From an uncultured Prevotellaceae bacterium (GTDB lineage: Bacteria > Bacteroidota > Bacteroidia > Bacteroidales > Bacteroidaceae): DNA of 46,674 nucleotides. Each line of letters begins with the position of its first letter. Position 1 is the stretch's first letter. Positions 25,417 to 34,052 of this stretch are shown piece by piece. Under the pieces are notes generated by a model. The model worked only from the letters and a program-made list of their open reading frames with translations, searched no databases and was not told the DNA's origin. The stretch lies in the NCBI GenBank assembly GCA_947305005.1, contig CAMZCM010000018.1, forward strand, positions 1-46,674. Reading direction: 5' to 3'. The translations under genes were made by a program, and so were the position numbers.

Positions 25417-25989
25417 ATGAACGTAGCCATCTTCGTGTCGGGCAGCGGCACCAATTGTGAGAATATCATCCAGTATTTCCGTGGTTCCGAGCGCTACCAC
25501 ATGAGTCTCGTCGTCAGCAATCGTGCTGATGCATATGCCTTGGAGCGTGCCAAACGCCTCGGTGTTCCTTCGGCCATTGTTCCGAAGGCAGAACTGAACC
25601 AACCGGAGGTGATGCTGCCATTACTGAAGGAATATGACATTGACTTTATCGTGTTGGCTGGCTTTTTGCCGCTGATACCTAACTTCCTCATTGATACCTA
25701 TCCCCGCAGAATCGTAAACATACACCCTGCTCTACTCCCTAAGTTCGGCGGTAAAGGCATGTGGGGGCATCACGTGCATGAGGCTGTAAAGGCTGCTGGC
25801 GAAACAGAAACGGGTATCACCATTCATTATGTCACACCTATATGCGATGGTGGAGAAATCATCGCACAGTTCTCTACTCCCGTTGTTTCCAACGATACAC
25901 CGGACACCATCGCAGAAAAAGTACACCTGCTGGAAATGAGCCATTTCCCACAGGTGCTTGAAAACATTTTTCAGCAGTTTCCTTACTGA
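25417..25989 (+). CDS. purN: Phosphoribosylglycinamide formyltransferase
   Basis: This 190-aa enzyme transfers formyl from 10-formyl-THF to GAR in purine synthesis. It starts MNVAIFVSGSGTNCENII, the family's phosphate-binding beginning. The catalytic triad is Asn101 and His103 in RIVNIHPALLPKFGGKGMWG and Asp144 in YVTPICDGGEIIAQ. Length and residue spacing match E. coli PurN. It is a stand-alone gene with its own promoter and terminator. Confidence 0.96.
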   Translation: MNVAIFVSGSGTNCENIIQYFRGSERYHMSLVVSNRADAYALERAKRLGVPSAIVPKAELNQPEVMLPLLKEYDIDFIVLAGFLPLIPNFLIDTYPRRIVNIHPALLPKFGGKGMWGHHVHEAVKAAGETETGITIHYVTPICDGGEIIAQFSTPVVSNDTPDTIAEKVHLLEMSHFPQVLENIFQQFPY

Positions 25990-26005
25990 TTGTATCATTT
26001 CAGCC

Positions 26006-26045
26006 CGACATATTCAAAGAAGTAGGATAATATGTCGCGTTTTTA
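26006..26045 (+). terminator. Intrinsic terminator after purN
   Basis: CGACATATT (26006-26014) pairs with AATATGTCG (26029-26037), followed by CGTTTTTAT. Confidence 0.8.
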
Positions 26046-26058
26046 TGCTCCTCTTGAA

Positions 26059-28095
26059 CTACGGAGTAGTTTTTGAATAACGCTTGATGAGATTGTAGGC
26101 TTGGTACAGGCCATACTCACCGGCTTGTGAGAGATCTGAAAGGCCTCGCTGAACCTGACCATCAAGGATAGAAGCGATGCCACGATTGAAATAGGCATCA
26201 GGAAAGCGAGGATCGATATTCAAGGCTCGACTAAAAGCGTCGTAAGCCTTTCGACGCTCATTCTGCTTCAAATAGATATAGCCCATATTGTACCAGGCAT
26301 AAGCCAGATTGGGAGCCAGCTCCACAGTGCGCTTCAAATCATCCAAAGCACGTTCGTAGCCAAGTTGCGTAGTCACCAAACTAGCATCATTGCTCATGGC
26401 CTCGGCCTGCCGACTATGCACCTGTGCTTGCATGAAGGGAATCAAGGCGTTCTTGGCATCGAGTGAAGCGGCTTGTTGCAAATCAGCCGAGGCAGATTCG
26501 AAATCACGGACATGATAAAACGTCAACGCACGAGCCAAGAAGAGGGCTGCGGAGGGCTTAGGAGAAGCTTCCAAAGCGACGGTCAGTTGAGAAGTAGCCG
26601 AGAAATGTTCCTGAAACTCAGCCTCATCCAGCGCAGGCTCGATGTTCGTGAGATAGACAGGCGGCAAAGAAAGCGATGGATAGCGGCCCTTCAAAGATGT
26701 CAGCTGTTCGTTCAGTTGTTCCAACAAGCGGTGGAAAGGAATATATCGATTGGTGGCCGTGAGGGTTCGGTGGTGACTCAGCACGAACAGCGGCTGTGGC
26801 TGTAAATCCACTTGACGGTTCTGGACACGTCCGCGATAGGCGCTGGCGTATTCATGCTCGGGTTCATTCGTATCAGCCTCCACCAATGATGCATAGTCAT
26901 TGATGTCCTTCTGACTCTTTTTACGTGTTGGGGAGGGTTTATGCTGTATTCCAGCGCGGGCATCTGTACGGGCTTTCAATACCCGATACTCATCACGCTC
27001 TGCGCCAAACGTATCACCTATCTTACGACGAATAGCTGCGCGATGCTGATAGCCAACGAGGAAGTCGGGGTATTCTTCCAACACCTGCGAGATATCACGG
27101 ATAGCTGCACGGTAATCGCCCGTCTGATCCAATAACAGTGCACGATTAAAAAGTGCCATCATGTTATCCGGTTCTACGCTGAGCACATAGTTGAAATCCT
27201 CAATGGCCGCGTTATCCTCCCCCACTTGTGCACGAAGAAGGCCACGATTGAAATGACCAAGGTAGTTACGAGGATCAATCTCCAATGCCTGATCGTAGTC
27301 AGCCATCGCGCCTCGCAGATTGTTTTGGTGAAAACGTGCCAAAGCACGGTTGATGTAAATCCCTGCCACACGTGGGCGCTGCAAGATTGCCTTGTCAATC
27401 TCACCCTCGGCTTGCTCATACTCACCTCGCTGAATGCTAATGATAGAGCGCATAGTCCAAGCCTGAGCGTTATAAGAATCTATCACAAGGGCAGAATCTA
27501 CTAATGCTAGACCACGAACAGTATCACCTTGCTGGATAGACACTTGCGCCTTCATGGTTAAGTTCTCAGACTCGCGTGGCCAGTAGCGAATCATTTGGTC
27601 AAGAGCGGAGTCAGCACGAGCATAGTCTTTCAGTTCAAAATAGCAAAGAACGAGGTTGTGCCAACTCGGCTTGTTCTTGGGCTCTATGTTTATGACTTTC
27701 TGATAGTCCGCCAAAGCGGCTTCATAATGATGCAGATTGATGCGACAAAGGGCACGGAGCTGATAAGAATCGGCTACGTAAGGATTACGTTCAAGGCTCT
27801 CGGTGCAGTCCGTTTCCGATCCCGCAAAATCCTCGAGATAGAACTTGGCCAAAGCCCGATAGAAATAAGGTTCGTGGAGATAGGGCTTGGCATTGATGAC
27901 CATGTTGAAGCGCTGAATACTCAGCACATAATCCTCATAATACAAAGCATGACGACCCATGAGCATCACTCTATCAGTATTGATCTGAGCAAAGGAGTGA
28001 AAAATAAAAAAGTGAAAAGTAAAAAAAAAGAAGATGTAACGCAAGCTAAATTGCCTGAGCCAACAAGTTTTCAATAAGAATTTCTTATTTTTCAC
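26059..28095 (-). CDS. Secreted tetratricopeptide-repeat protein
   Basis: This 678-aa frame opens with GTG at 28095, 14 bases after the def stop. The N-terminus (MKNKKFLLKTCWLRQFSLRY) leads into a Phe-rich hydrophobic stretch (IFFFFTFHFFIFHSFAQ) that serves as a signal peptide. It then has about eight TPR units in residues 50-380 ('HFNRGLLRAQVGEDNAAIED', 'ALFNRALLLDQTGDYRAAIR'), a charged linker with a KKSQKD stretch, and two or three more TPRs near the C-terminus ('AYAWYNMGYIYLKQNERRKA'). It is probably a periplasmic scaffold for protein assembly. The ruvX-def-TPR order suggests one transcript. Start codon and signal peptide both lie in GTGAAAAAT-type repeats. Confidence 0.85.
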   Translation of the reverse strand: MKNKKFLLKTCWLRQFSLRYIFFFFTFHFFIFHSFAQINTDRVMLMGRHALYYEDYVLSIQRFNMVINAKPYLHEPYFYRALAKFYLEDFAGSETDCTESLERNPYVADSYQLRALCRINLHHYEAALADYQKVINIEPKNKPSWHNLVLCYFELKDYARADSALDQMIRYWPRESENLTMKAQVSIQQGDTVRGLALVDSALVIDSYNAQAWTMRSIISIQRGEYEQAEGEIDKAILQRPRVAGIYINRALARFHQNNLRGAMADYDQALEIDPRNYLGHFNRGLLRAQVGEDNAAIEDFNYVLSVEPDNMMALFNRALLLDQTGDYRAAIRDISQVLEEYPDFLVGYQHRAAIRRKIGDTFGAERDEYRVLKARTDARAGIQHKPSPTRKKSQKDINDYASLVEADTNEPEHEYASAYRGRVQNRQVDLQPQPLFVLSHHRTLTATNRYIPFHRLLEQLNEQLTSLKGRYPSLSLPPVYLTNIEPALDEAEFQEHFSATSQLTVALEASPKPSAALFLARALTFYHVRDFESASADLQQAASLDAKNALIPFMQAQVHSRQAEAMSNDASLVTTQLGYERALDDLKRTVELAPNLAYAWYNMGYIYLKQNERRKAYDAFSRALNIDPRFPDAYFNRGIASILDGQVQRGLSDLSQAGEYGLYQAYNLIKRYSKTTP

Positions 28096-28100
28096 TTTTC
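27995..28100. repeat. Second inverted pair of GTGAAAAAT repeats at a start codon and signal peptide
   Basis: The plus strand reads AGTGAAAAATAAAAAAGTGA then AAAGTAAAAAAAAAG at 27995-28030, and the inverse (CTTATTTTTCACTTTTC) at 28084-28100. In the minus-strand gene the 28084-28100 arm carries the GTG start and the 27995-28030 arm encodes the signal-peptide core. This is the same architecture as at 10234-10374. Confidence 0.75.
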
Positions 28101-28109
28101 GGTAGGTCT

Positions 28110-28667
28110 TTATCGCTTCACCTTCACTTTGTAGTCGCAGGAGAAGCGCCCCTTCATGATATCATTGAGTTTGCCCTTGATCATCTGTTTGCGCAGGCCA
28201 ACGATATGATCTGTATAGACTTTTCCATCAAGATGATCAAATTCATGCTGCATAACACGGGCGAGATAACCATCAACCCACTCGTCATGTTCCTGAAAGT
28301 TTTCATCTAGATAGCTGACACGAACACGCGTAGGACGTTTCACCGTCTCACTCATGCCAGGAAGAGAGAGGCAACCCTCATCCATCGTTTCCTGAGAATT
28401 CTTGTCATACTCCTCAATATATGGATTATAGAAAACATGACGAAAACCGTCGTATTCAGGGTAATCATCCTTAATAGGGTTGAGATCAATAACGACTACA
28501 CGCACGGAGCGGCCCACTTGCGGAGCAGCAAGACCAATGCCGCTGGAGCGGTCGAGGGTCTCATACATATCTTGAACAAACTGCGGGAGTTCGGGATCTT
28601 GCGGATCTATGTCTTCAGCTACCTTACGAAGGACAGGCTGACCGAGGGTGTAAATTGGTAGAACCAT
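28110..28667 (-). CDS. def: Peptide deformylase
   Basis: This 185-aa metalloenzyme removes N-formyl from nascent proteins. All three motifs are present: SGIGLAAPQVG (43-52), DEGCLSLPG with metal ligand Cys99, and MQHEFDHLDG with ligands His141 and His145 and catalytic Glu142. It lies downstream of ruvX and 14 bases upstream of the TPR gene, all on the minus strand. Confidence 0.97.
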   Translation of the reverse strand: MVLPIYTLGQPVLRKVAEDIDPQDPELPQFVQDMYETLDRSSGIGLAAPQVGRSVRVVVIDLNPIKDDYPEYDGFRHVFYNPYIEEYDKNSQETMDEGCLSLPGMSETVKRPTRVRVSYLDENFQEHDEWVDGYLARVMQHEFDHLDGKVYTDHIVGLRKQMIKGKLNDIMKGRFSCDYKVKVKR

Positions 28668-28675
28668 ATTTAATT

Positions 28676-28712
28676 AAGAGTTAACAGCTTAGGGATTAAA
28701 AATTAAAGTTAG
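28676..28712. repeat. TTAAGAGTTAA/ATTAAAAATTAAAG-type spacer between ruvX and def
   Basis: The 48-bp gap contains TTAAGAGTTAACAG and GGATTAAAAATTAAAG, similar to the ATTAAAAAATGAA words at 4854-4901. It shows no other structure. Confidence 0.35.
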
Positions 28713-28715
28713 TAC

Positions 28716-29135
28716 TTAGAGATGAGCGTTTTGGGATTCCATCCATCCTTGGAGTATGATGGTAGCTGAAATTTCATCAACTAAAGCCTTATCCTGTCGT
28801 GCTTTACGGCCAATACCACTTTCGAGCATCACGCGATGTGCCAGTATACTGGTGAAACGCTCGTCATAGTATTCGACAGGTATATCGGGCAATAGTTTAC
28901 GCAGACGATTCACAAAAGGAGTGATGCGACGCATATTGTCACTGTCTTCACCATTCATCTGGCGAGGTTGTCCTACAATGATACGCTCCACTTGTTCACG
29001 ACGAACATAGTCAAGAACGAAGGCTTCCAAGTCCTTCGTTGCCACGGTGGTGAGCCCATTGGCAATAAGCTGCAGCGGATCTGTCACCGCTACCCCAGTC
29101 CGTTTCTGTCCGTAGTCTATTGAGAGGATGCGCAT
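28716..29135 (-). CDS. ruvX: Putative pre-16S rRNA nuclease / Holliday junction resolvase RuvX (YqgF)
   Basis: This 139-aa RNase H-fold protein starts MRILSIDYGQKRTGVAVTDP, which holds the first catalytic Asp. The YqgF motifs ERIIVGQPRQMNGEDSD and PVEYYDERFTSILAHRVM (second acidic residue) follow, then KALVDEISATIILQGWME with the last Asp/Glu. The family is linked to 16S rRNA 5' maturation and has been proposed as a resolvase. The frame is open 15 codons upstream, but family alignment supports 29135. Confidence 0.93.
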   Translation of the reverse strand: MRILSIDYGQKRTGVAVTDPLQLIANGLTTVATKDLEAFVLDYVRREQVERIIVGQPRQMNGEDSDNMRRITPFVNRLRKLLPDIPVEYYDERFTSILAHRVMLESGIGRKARQDKALVDEISATIILQGWMESQNAHL

Positions 29136-29155
29136 TTGTAGAAAGGGTGAAGAGT

Positions 29156-29194
29156 TAAGAAAGACAGGGGTTAGCTTCACAGCCCACCCCTGTC
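29156..29194 (-). terminator. Intrinsic terminator after the SPOR lipoprotein gene
   Basis: On the minus strand GACAGGGGT (29194-29186) pairs with ACCCCTGTC (29171-29163), followed by TTTCTT. It separates the SPOR gene from ruvX. Confidence 0.8.
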
Positions 29195-29236
29195 ATAAAA
29201 TTCTTACATATATTCACTTTACCAAAAAGAAATGCC

Positions 29237-29710
29237 TTATTTACGAAGCAACCATGCATCCGGGTACTGACCGCGAAGAGCGTTACGGCTCTGAACTGCT
29301 GAATTGAGGTCGTCAAAAGTGGATGCAATGACGCGATACATACCCTGAGGATTGGTCGCCAACTGAGCAGCATAACCAGCTCCATTAAGGGTCTTCTGCA
29401 GGTTCTCAGCATTGGCCTTGATTGTGAAGCTACCAACGACTACGCTAAAAGCTTTCAAACCAGTACCGCTCACGAGGGTGAGATTCTCTGTACGAGTGCT
29501 CTCATTTGTTACGGGGGTAGTAGTAACTGTCTGAACGGGGGCTACTGTAGTAGGCTGAGTAGCTACAGTTGTCTGTACAGGAGCTTCTGTTACAGTCTGC
29601 TGCTGTTTAGCTTTCTCATACGCTTTTTTGTAAGCACTTTCACTGCTCTTGCAGGATACCATAGATACAGCCACACAAAGAGCGGCACCCAAAACGAAAT
29701 AGTTTTTCAT
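29237..29710 (-). CDS. SPOR-domain lipoprotein
   Basis: From ATG 29710 this is 157 aa: lipoprotein signal MKNYFVLGAALCVAVSMVSC, a short charged helix (SAYKKAYEKAKQQQ), a Thr/Val/Pro-rich linker (about 40-80) and a C-terminal SPOR domain (about 85-155: 'FSVVVGSFTIKANAENLQKT', 'YRVIASTFDDLNSAVQ'). SPOR domains bind denuded glycan strands of peptidoglycan, often at the division septum. The frame is open 24 codons upstream, but the promoter element at 29754-29761 lies in that part. Confidence 0.92.
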   Translation of the reverse strand: MKNYFVLGAALCVAVSMVSCKSSESAYKKAYEKAKQQQTVTEAPVQTTVATQPTTVAPVQTVTTTPVTNESTRTENLTLVSGTGLKAFSVVVGSFTIKANAENLQKTLNGAGYAAQLATNPQGMYRVIASTFDDLNSAVQSRNALRGQYPDAWLLRK

Positions 29711-29753
29711 TACTTTTTTACTCCTTTTAAAAGATTGAACAATAAATTCGCCA

Positions 29754-29761
29754 CAAAGATA
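29754..29761 (-). promoter_or_regulatory. -7 element (TATCTTTG) of the SPOR lipoprotein gene
   Basis: The minus strand reads TATCTTTG, 43 bases before the ATG at 29710. Confidence 0.65.
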
Positions 29762-29878
29762 CATAAAAAGCGCTATTATCAAAGGACTTAGTATGACAAA
29801 AAAAGTTAAAATATGCCATTATTGCAGATATTTACCCTTTTTCTTTACGAAAAACATACATCTCGCAAAGAAAAACAG

Positions 29879-29886
29879 TATATTTG
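29879..29886 (+). promoter_or_regulatory. -7 element (TATATTTG) of the YtxH/holin-like operon
   Basis: TATATTTGCGGC lies 64 bases before the ATG at 29951. Confidence 0.65.
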
Positions 29887-29950
29887 CGGCATAAAAACGA
29901 TTATTAACCTGACAACGAAGCTTCTTCGCTGTCCTAAAACAAAGAAAACA

Positions 29951-30169
29951 ATGAAAGCACTGAATTATTTTGCAACATTTCTCTGTGGCGTGGTCATCGG
30001 TTCCGCTGCTGGTATCCTGTTGGCTCCCGAAAAAGGTTCTGAAACCCGTGAGCGCATCGCTGAAGCTCTCCGCAAGCGTGGCATCCGCTTGAACCGCAAG
30101 GACATGGACGCCCTAGTAAATGATATTACCGAAGAATTGAGCAACGCTGCTGAACCCGCTGCTGAATAA
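29951..30169 (+). CDS. YtxH-domain small membrane protein
   Basis: This 72-aa protein has one N-terminal membrane segment (YFATFLCGVVIGSAAGILLA) followed by PEKGSETRERIAEALRKRG, the YtxH/gas-vesicle-like pattern, and an acidic helical tail. YtxH proteins are often stress-linked in Gram-positives; their role in Bacteroidota is unknown. Its TAA overlaps the next ATG (TAATG at 30167-30171), so the two genes are translationally coupled. Confidence 0.85.
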   Translation: MKALNYFATFLCGVVIGSAAGILLAPEKGSETRERIAEALRKRGIRLNRKDMDALVNDITEELSNAAEPAAE

Positions 30170-30777
30170 TGGGCATCACCAACGAAAAGACAACGAACCA
30201 GATGAGCCAGCTCTTTGAGCAGATTCGTCAATACCTTTCGCTGCAGAAAAACTATTTGAGTCTGCAAAGTGTAGAAGTGTTGACACGTCTGTTCACGGCT
30301 GTTGCCTTGACGGCCATCTTCATACTTGTAGGGTTTCTTGTGATTCTCTTTGGCAGTTTCGCCCTCGCCTATTGGATTGGCGAATTGTTGAATAGTCATA
30401 TCTTAGGATTCGCCATCATCGCAGGCGTATTATTGCTTAGTGCACTATTGGTATGGTTTAATCGTACTTCATGGATTATATTGCCAACCACGCGCTTTAT
30501 GATCAACCTATTGTCCACACATGTCGTATATCCGACACAGGAAGGCATTACGATGGAAAAGGAAATCCTGCATAAGCAGCTGGACGAGAACCAAGCCGAC
30601 ATCAAGGAGACGGCAGCAAATATCTTTGCTCCGCAGGCCGAGGCACGCAATCGATGGGAAAGCGCTTCCAACTTATTACAAAATGGAATGACCATCTTCC
30701 GTGGTGTACAAATCGGACTCAGCGCTATCACAGCTGCACGCCACTTATTCGGTGGAAAAGGCAGAAGGCGCAGATAG
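30169..30777 (+). CDS. Phage-holin-like (holin superfamily) membrane protein with helical tail
   Basis: This 202-aa protein has an N-terminal amphipathic helix ('QLFEQIRQYLSLQKNYLSLQ'), two membrane segments (about 45-70 and 82-103, 'ALTAIFILVGFLVILFGSFA', 'IIAGVLLLSALLVWF') as in the phage_holin_3_6 family, then a soluble helical region and a basic end (GGKGRRRR). The stretch from MEKEILHKQLDENQADIKE onward could be a separate small protein fused here. It is paired with the YtxH gene, and the couple is common in Bacteroidales. There is no sign of prophage nearby, so it is probably a cell-envelope protein. Confidence 0.8.
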   Translation: MGITNEKTTNQMSQLFEQIRQYLSLQKNYLSLQSVEVLTRLFTAVALTAIFILVGFLVILFGSFALAYWIGELLNSHILGFAIIAGVLLLSALLVWFNRTSWIILPTTRFMINLLSTHVVYPTQEGITMEKEILHKQLDENQADIKETAANIFAPQAEARNRWESASNLLQNGMTIFRGVQIGLSAITAARHLFGGKGRRRR

Positions 30778-30799
30778 TTGTCTGCCATTATCATTATTA

Positions 30800-30846
30800 A
30801 AGATTCAGGCCATACTCATCATCGACTAGTATGGCCTGAATCTTTT
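30800..30846. terminator. Bidirectional intrinsic terminator
   Basis: A 17-bp perfect stem (30800-30816 with 30828-30844; core ATTCAGGCCATACT), followed by TTG on the plus side and AAT-rich sequence on the minus side. It lies between the holin-like gene and the convergent CotH gene. Confidence 0.85.
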
Positions 30847-30858
30847 GTTGACAATTTT

Positions 30859-33429
30859 TTATTTGATTAGCTTAACTGCACGCTGTCGACCACCAACTTT
30901 CCATGTAATCATGTATATGCCAATCGGATAGGAAGAAAGATTGGCACCATCACATGCGCGGAAGCTACCGACGAGATGACCAGCCTGATTATAAACACTT
31001 ACGCCAAACGTTAAGGCTGACAGGTCGTCCGAACCAAAGTGAAGACGACCACTCTGGGGATCGTAAGCCAAAGCATAATCCACATCAAGCAAATCCTGAA
31101 TCATATCAGGTTTCGGTTCAATGTATTCATCAACCGCCTCAATATGCCACATACGATTATTGGAAACGCCATTCCGTTCATCGCTGGTATAACTTAAGAC
31201 CGGGGTCCCGTTTGAACTTTTTCCGCCACTGAGATTAGCAGCATGTGAGCTGAAATGGTTAATGAGATTATATCGGTTATCGCTTTGTGCGACTATATCC
31301 CACTGTTGACGTGTATTCAAAGAATCACCTTTAGCTACAGTAAGTTGTGTTCCCACGAGCGTCGTGGCTGTTGGCTCTCCATCTGTTGAATCACAAAGTG
31401 CAAAACCTGTCGTGCGATTAACAATATAAATATAGCCGTTGCTTAGAGGCATCAATCGCCACTGCTGACTATAGATAGAATCTTCACGAGCATTACAAAC
31501 TATTGCATCCGTCTCTGAATTTGTATCAATGCAGGTTCCTGTTCCTACATTACTCAACACATAATAAAGTGTACTGTCTGCAGGGAAATCTGGTATTTTG
31601 GGCGTTGGATCATCGGGTTCGCCAGGCAACGTTCCTTGCAACTCCGCAAAGACATCGTTGAGATAGATAAGATGGTCATGAATGTAATCGCGTAGATCAT
31701 CGACATATTCGTCATAAGTAGAGTATAGGACAAGTTCGCGTAGTGTTCTCGTATCAATGTTCCATCGCTCGTAATTGAGATCCTTCGATTCGTCGATGAG
31801 GTGCGTCAAGCTGTCAATCTTCTCATTGAGAAAATCTTCTATTCCATCCTCAACAATTTCATGGAAGCGGCGATTAATGAGCCTAGCAAACCAAGGGTCT
31901 TCCCACATCTGACGAACCCACTTACGACAATTGTCATAAGCAACATCACTCATCAGCTGTTCAAGCGTGTTGTTGCCCTTTCCTTCGCGGTCTCGGTTGT
32001 CGTTGTTGTAGGCAATATCATAATCCCATATCGGTCCCCAGTAGATGTGGTTGTCCTGTTGATCCTTGTAGAAATATGTGCTATAGAAACCATCAACATT
32101 ACCCGACATCTCCGTGCAGAGATACCAATTGGCAAGCGAAACAGAATCGACGAATGGACGATAACCGTCATTCCTGTCAGCAAACTTATCTGAGTAAAGA
32201 CGTTCCTCAAAGTTGCCAATGAACTGCTTAGCGTAGTCTCGCTGCATTTGGTTAATCTCATCTTCGGCGGGATAATGAATACGGATAGGTACGCCCCAAT
32301 CCGACCGAAAGTTCCAATCTGAGCTGATAGCCTCAAAGAGATAACCGCCCGTAATGTCGGAGGCCTCAGTCAGCGGATAGTCCTGCTCGGTGATATTGAC
32401 GCGGTGAGCGCGGACCTCTACTTGATCGGAAATCTGGTATGTACCATCATAGTGATCGTTGAAGGTGAGGTCGATGAACTTAGCTGCAGGGTTGTTTTTT
32501 AATCCCACAAATTCGCCCATTTCTCTAGTAATAGCATTACGTATGAGAGTCTTATCACCGTGGTTGGCTAGCATCGTCCATTTCTTGGCATTGGCATAGC
32601 CTTTGCCCAAAAGTTTTTCTTTCTGATTAAACTTCAATTTATAAGGTTTCTTGGCCAAGCCCCAAGTGGCGTTGCCGCGGCCTCGGATCTGCAAAGAATC
32701 GAAGAACTGAACGTTATCGTTCTCATCAACATACCACATACGAGCATAAACATAATTTGTCTTACTGCTGATGCTGCGCCCGTTGAAAGTGTTGATATAA
32801 ACGTGTGGAAGATTCGTGATTCTACTCACCTCCTTAATAGCTGGGTCAACAGGCTCGGGAGCATCTGCAATTTTCTCCAAGCGCCACGTAAACTGAGGCG
32901 TTAGTAAATAATCAGCATTTGGCAACCCGTCACCCTCAACATCGTCTATAACATTCCAAAAAGAGTTGGCTCCCCATGAATCATAATACGAGTTCGTGGC
33001 ACGAACTGCATACATATCACCATCATCACTTTTATACCACACTTGTCCTTCCCAATTGTCTCGATTCAAATCCGTATTAGCATTTGAACGGATATGGCCC
33101 AGATTGAGTATAGTTCCATTCACACAATCAGGATTGGTGAAAAACTGATCCACTTGCCAACCTGGCGATCTATATAGATCAGACCCTTCAATTCTATGAA
33201 AAATAAACTTACCTGCGCTTAATGAATCTTTTGTTAGCCATCCATTATCTGTGAGATAATGTCGCGTGTTACCCTCCGATATACCATCATTCATGGTATA
33301 GATATGATAGGTCACCTCTGGTAGAATTGCTTTCAGAGCGGCTTCATACTGCTCTTCAGTAACATCCTGTGCCACTGCCATAAAAGGCAGGAATAGGAAT
33401 AAACATATATTACATAAATACTTTTTCAT
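30859..33429 (-). CDS. Secreted CotH kinase-family protein with ricin-type lectin domain
   Basis: This 856-aa protein has the signal MKKYLCNICLFLFLPFMAVAQ. After a beta-rich N-terminal domain comes a CotH region (about 205-580): 'SLQIRGRGNATWGLAKKPYK', 'KWTMLANHGDKTLIRNAI' and the conserved GPIWDYDIAYNND. A ricin B-like beta-trefoil follows (about 613-765, 'LSNVGTGTCIDTNSET', 'QWDIVAQSDNRYNLIN', 'RMWHIEAV'), then a short C-terminal sorting-like tail. CotH proteins are atypical kinases that in spore coats phosphorylate proteins. In Bacteroidota they are exported, and their targets are unknown. The lectin domain suggests glycan binding at the surface. Confidence 0.9.
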   Translation of the reverse strand: MKKYLCNICLFLFLPFMAVAQDVTEEQYEAALKAILPEVTYHIYTMNDGISEGNTRHYLTDNGWLTKDSLSAGKFIFHRIEGSDLYRSPGWQVDQFFTNPDCVNGTILNLGHIRSNANTDLNRDNWEGQVWYKSDDGDMYAVRATNSYYDSWGANSFWNVIDDVEGDGLPNADYLLTPQFTWRLEKIADAPEPVDPAIKEVSRITNLPHVYINTFNGRSISSKTNYVYARMWYVDENDNVQFFDSLQIRGRGNATWGLAKKPYKLKFNQKEKLLGKGYANAKKWTMLANHGDKTLIRNAITREMGEFVGLKNNPAAKFIDLTFNDHYDGTYQISDQVEVRAHRVNITEQDYPLTEASDITGGYLFEAISSDWNFRSDWGVPIRIHYPAEDEINQMQRDYAKQFIGNFEERLYSDKFADRNDGYRPFVDSVSLANWYLCTEMSGNVDGFYSTYFYKDQQDNHIYWGPIWDYDIAYNNDNRDREGKGNNTLEQLMSDVAYDNCRKWVRQMWEDPWFARLINRRFHEIVEDGIEDFLNEKIDSLTHLIDESKDLNYERWNIDTRTLRELVLYSTYDEYVDDLRDYIHDHLIYLNDVFAELQGTLPGEPDDPTPKIPDFPADSTLYYVLSNVGTGTCIDTNSETDAIVCNAREDSIYSQQWRLMPLSNGYIYIVNRTTGFALCDSTDGEPTATTLVGTQLTVAKGDSLNTRQQWDIVAQSDNRYNLINHFSSHAANLSGGKSSNGTPVLSYTSDERNGVSNNRMWHIEAVDEYIEPKPDMIQDLLDVDYALAYDPQSGRLHFGSDDLSALTFGVSVYNQAGHLVGSFRACDGANLSSYPIGIYMITWKVGGRQRAVKLIK

Positions 33430-33451
33430 TTATTGAAATGCTATCGTGCGA

Positions 33452-33459
33452 CAAAGATA
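33452..33459 (-). promoter_or_regulatory. -7 element (TATCTTTG) of the CotH gene
   Basis: The minus strand reads TATCTTTG, 22 bases before the ATG at 33429. Confidence 0.65.
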
Positions 33460-33541
33460 CACATTTGTTATAAACAAAAAAAACAAACAGAAAAAATAGC
33501 GCTTTTTTACCTCTAAACGATGTCCTCTCCTAGATATTTGT

Positions 33542-33549
33542 TACCTTTG
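33542..33549 (+). promoter_or_regulatory. -7 element (TACCTTTG) of the DUF4494-yggS operon
   Basis: TACCTTTGCAG lies 50 bases before the ATG at 33600. Confidence 0.75.
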
Positions 33550-33599
33550 CAGCCGCAAAAAAACAAAATGTGTATCATACTTAAATCAACAAACAGGAT

Positions 33600-34052
33600 A
33601 TGAATAACGAATGGTTTGAATGTAAGGTTCGTTTTGACAAAACAATGGAGACGGGCCTCATTAAAAAGGTCACGGAGACTTACATGGTCGATGCACTAAG
33701 TTTCACGGAAGCAGAGCGTCGTTTCATCGAAGAAATGACGCCCTATATTAGTGGTGATTTCTCTGTGACAGATATCAAACGCGCTCGTCTGGCCGATATT
33801 TTTGAGAGCCAAGACGCTGCCGCTGACCGTTGGTTCAAGGCCAAGGTTGCATATATCACTCTCGATGAGAGAACTGGAGCTGAGAAGCGCACTAACCAGG
33901 TCGTACTAGTGCAAGCTACCGACTTCCGCAATGCACTCAAAGTTCTTGACGATGGAATGAAAAACACACTCGGCGAATGGGTGATTGTCAGCATTACAGA
34001 GACACCCATTATGGATGTATTTCATTATATCAAAAAAGAAGATAAAGAATGA
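33600..34052 (+). CDS. DUF4494 family protein
   Basis: This 150-aa cytosolic protein begins MNNEWFECKVRFDKTMETGL, typical of the Bacteroidales DUF4494 family. It has two similar halves, each with W-F-x-[CA]-K-V ('WFECKVRF' near residue 5 and 'WFKAKVAYITLDERTG' near 77), suggesting an internal duplication. Function is unknown. It overlaps the yggS start by four bases (ATGA), and this adjacency is common in the group. Confidence 0.85.
   Translation: MNNEWFECKVRFDKTMETGLIKKVTETYMVDALSFTEAERRFIEEMTPYISGDFSVTDIKRARLADIFESQDAAADRWFKAKVAYITLDERTGAEKRTNQVVLVQATDFRNALKVLDDGMKNTLGEWVIVSITETPIMDVFHYIKKEDKE

Noticed and set aside
28676..28712. Separate promoter for def
   Set aside because: No TAnnTTTG element on the minus strand in this short gap; it looks like repeat-type spacer within an operon.
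30169..30777. Prophage remnant, because of the holin-like protein
   Set aside because: No other phage genes nearby. The YtxH-holin-like pair is a common chromosomal couple in Bacteroidales.
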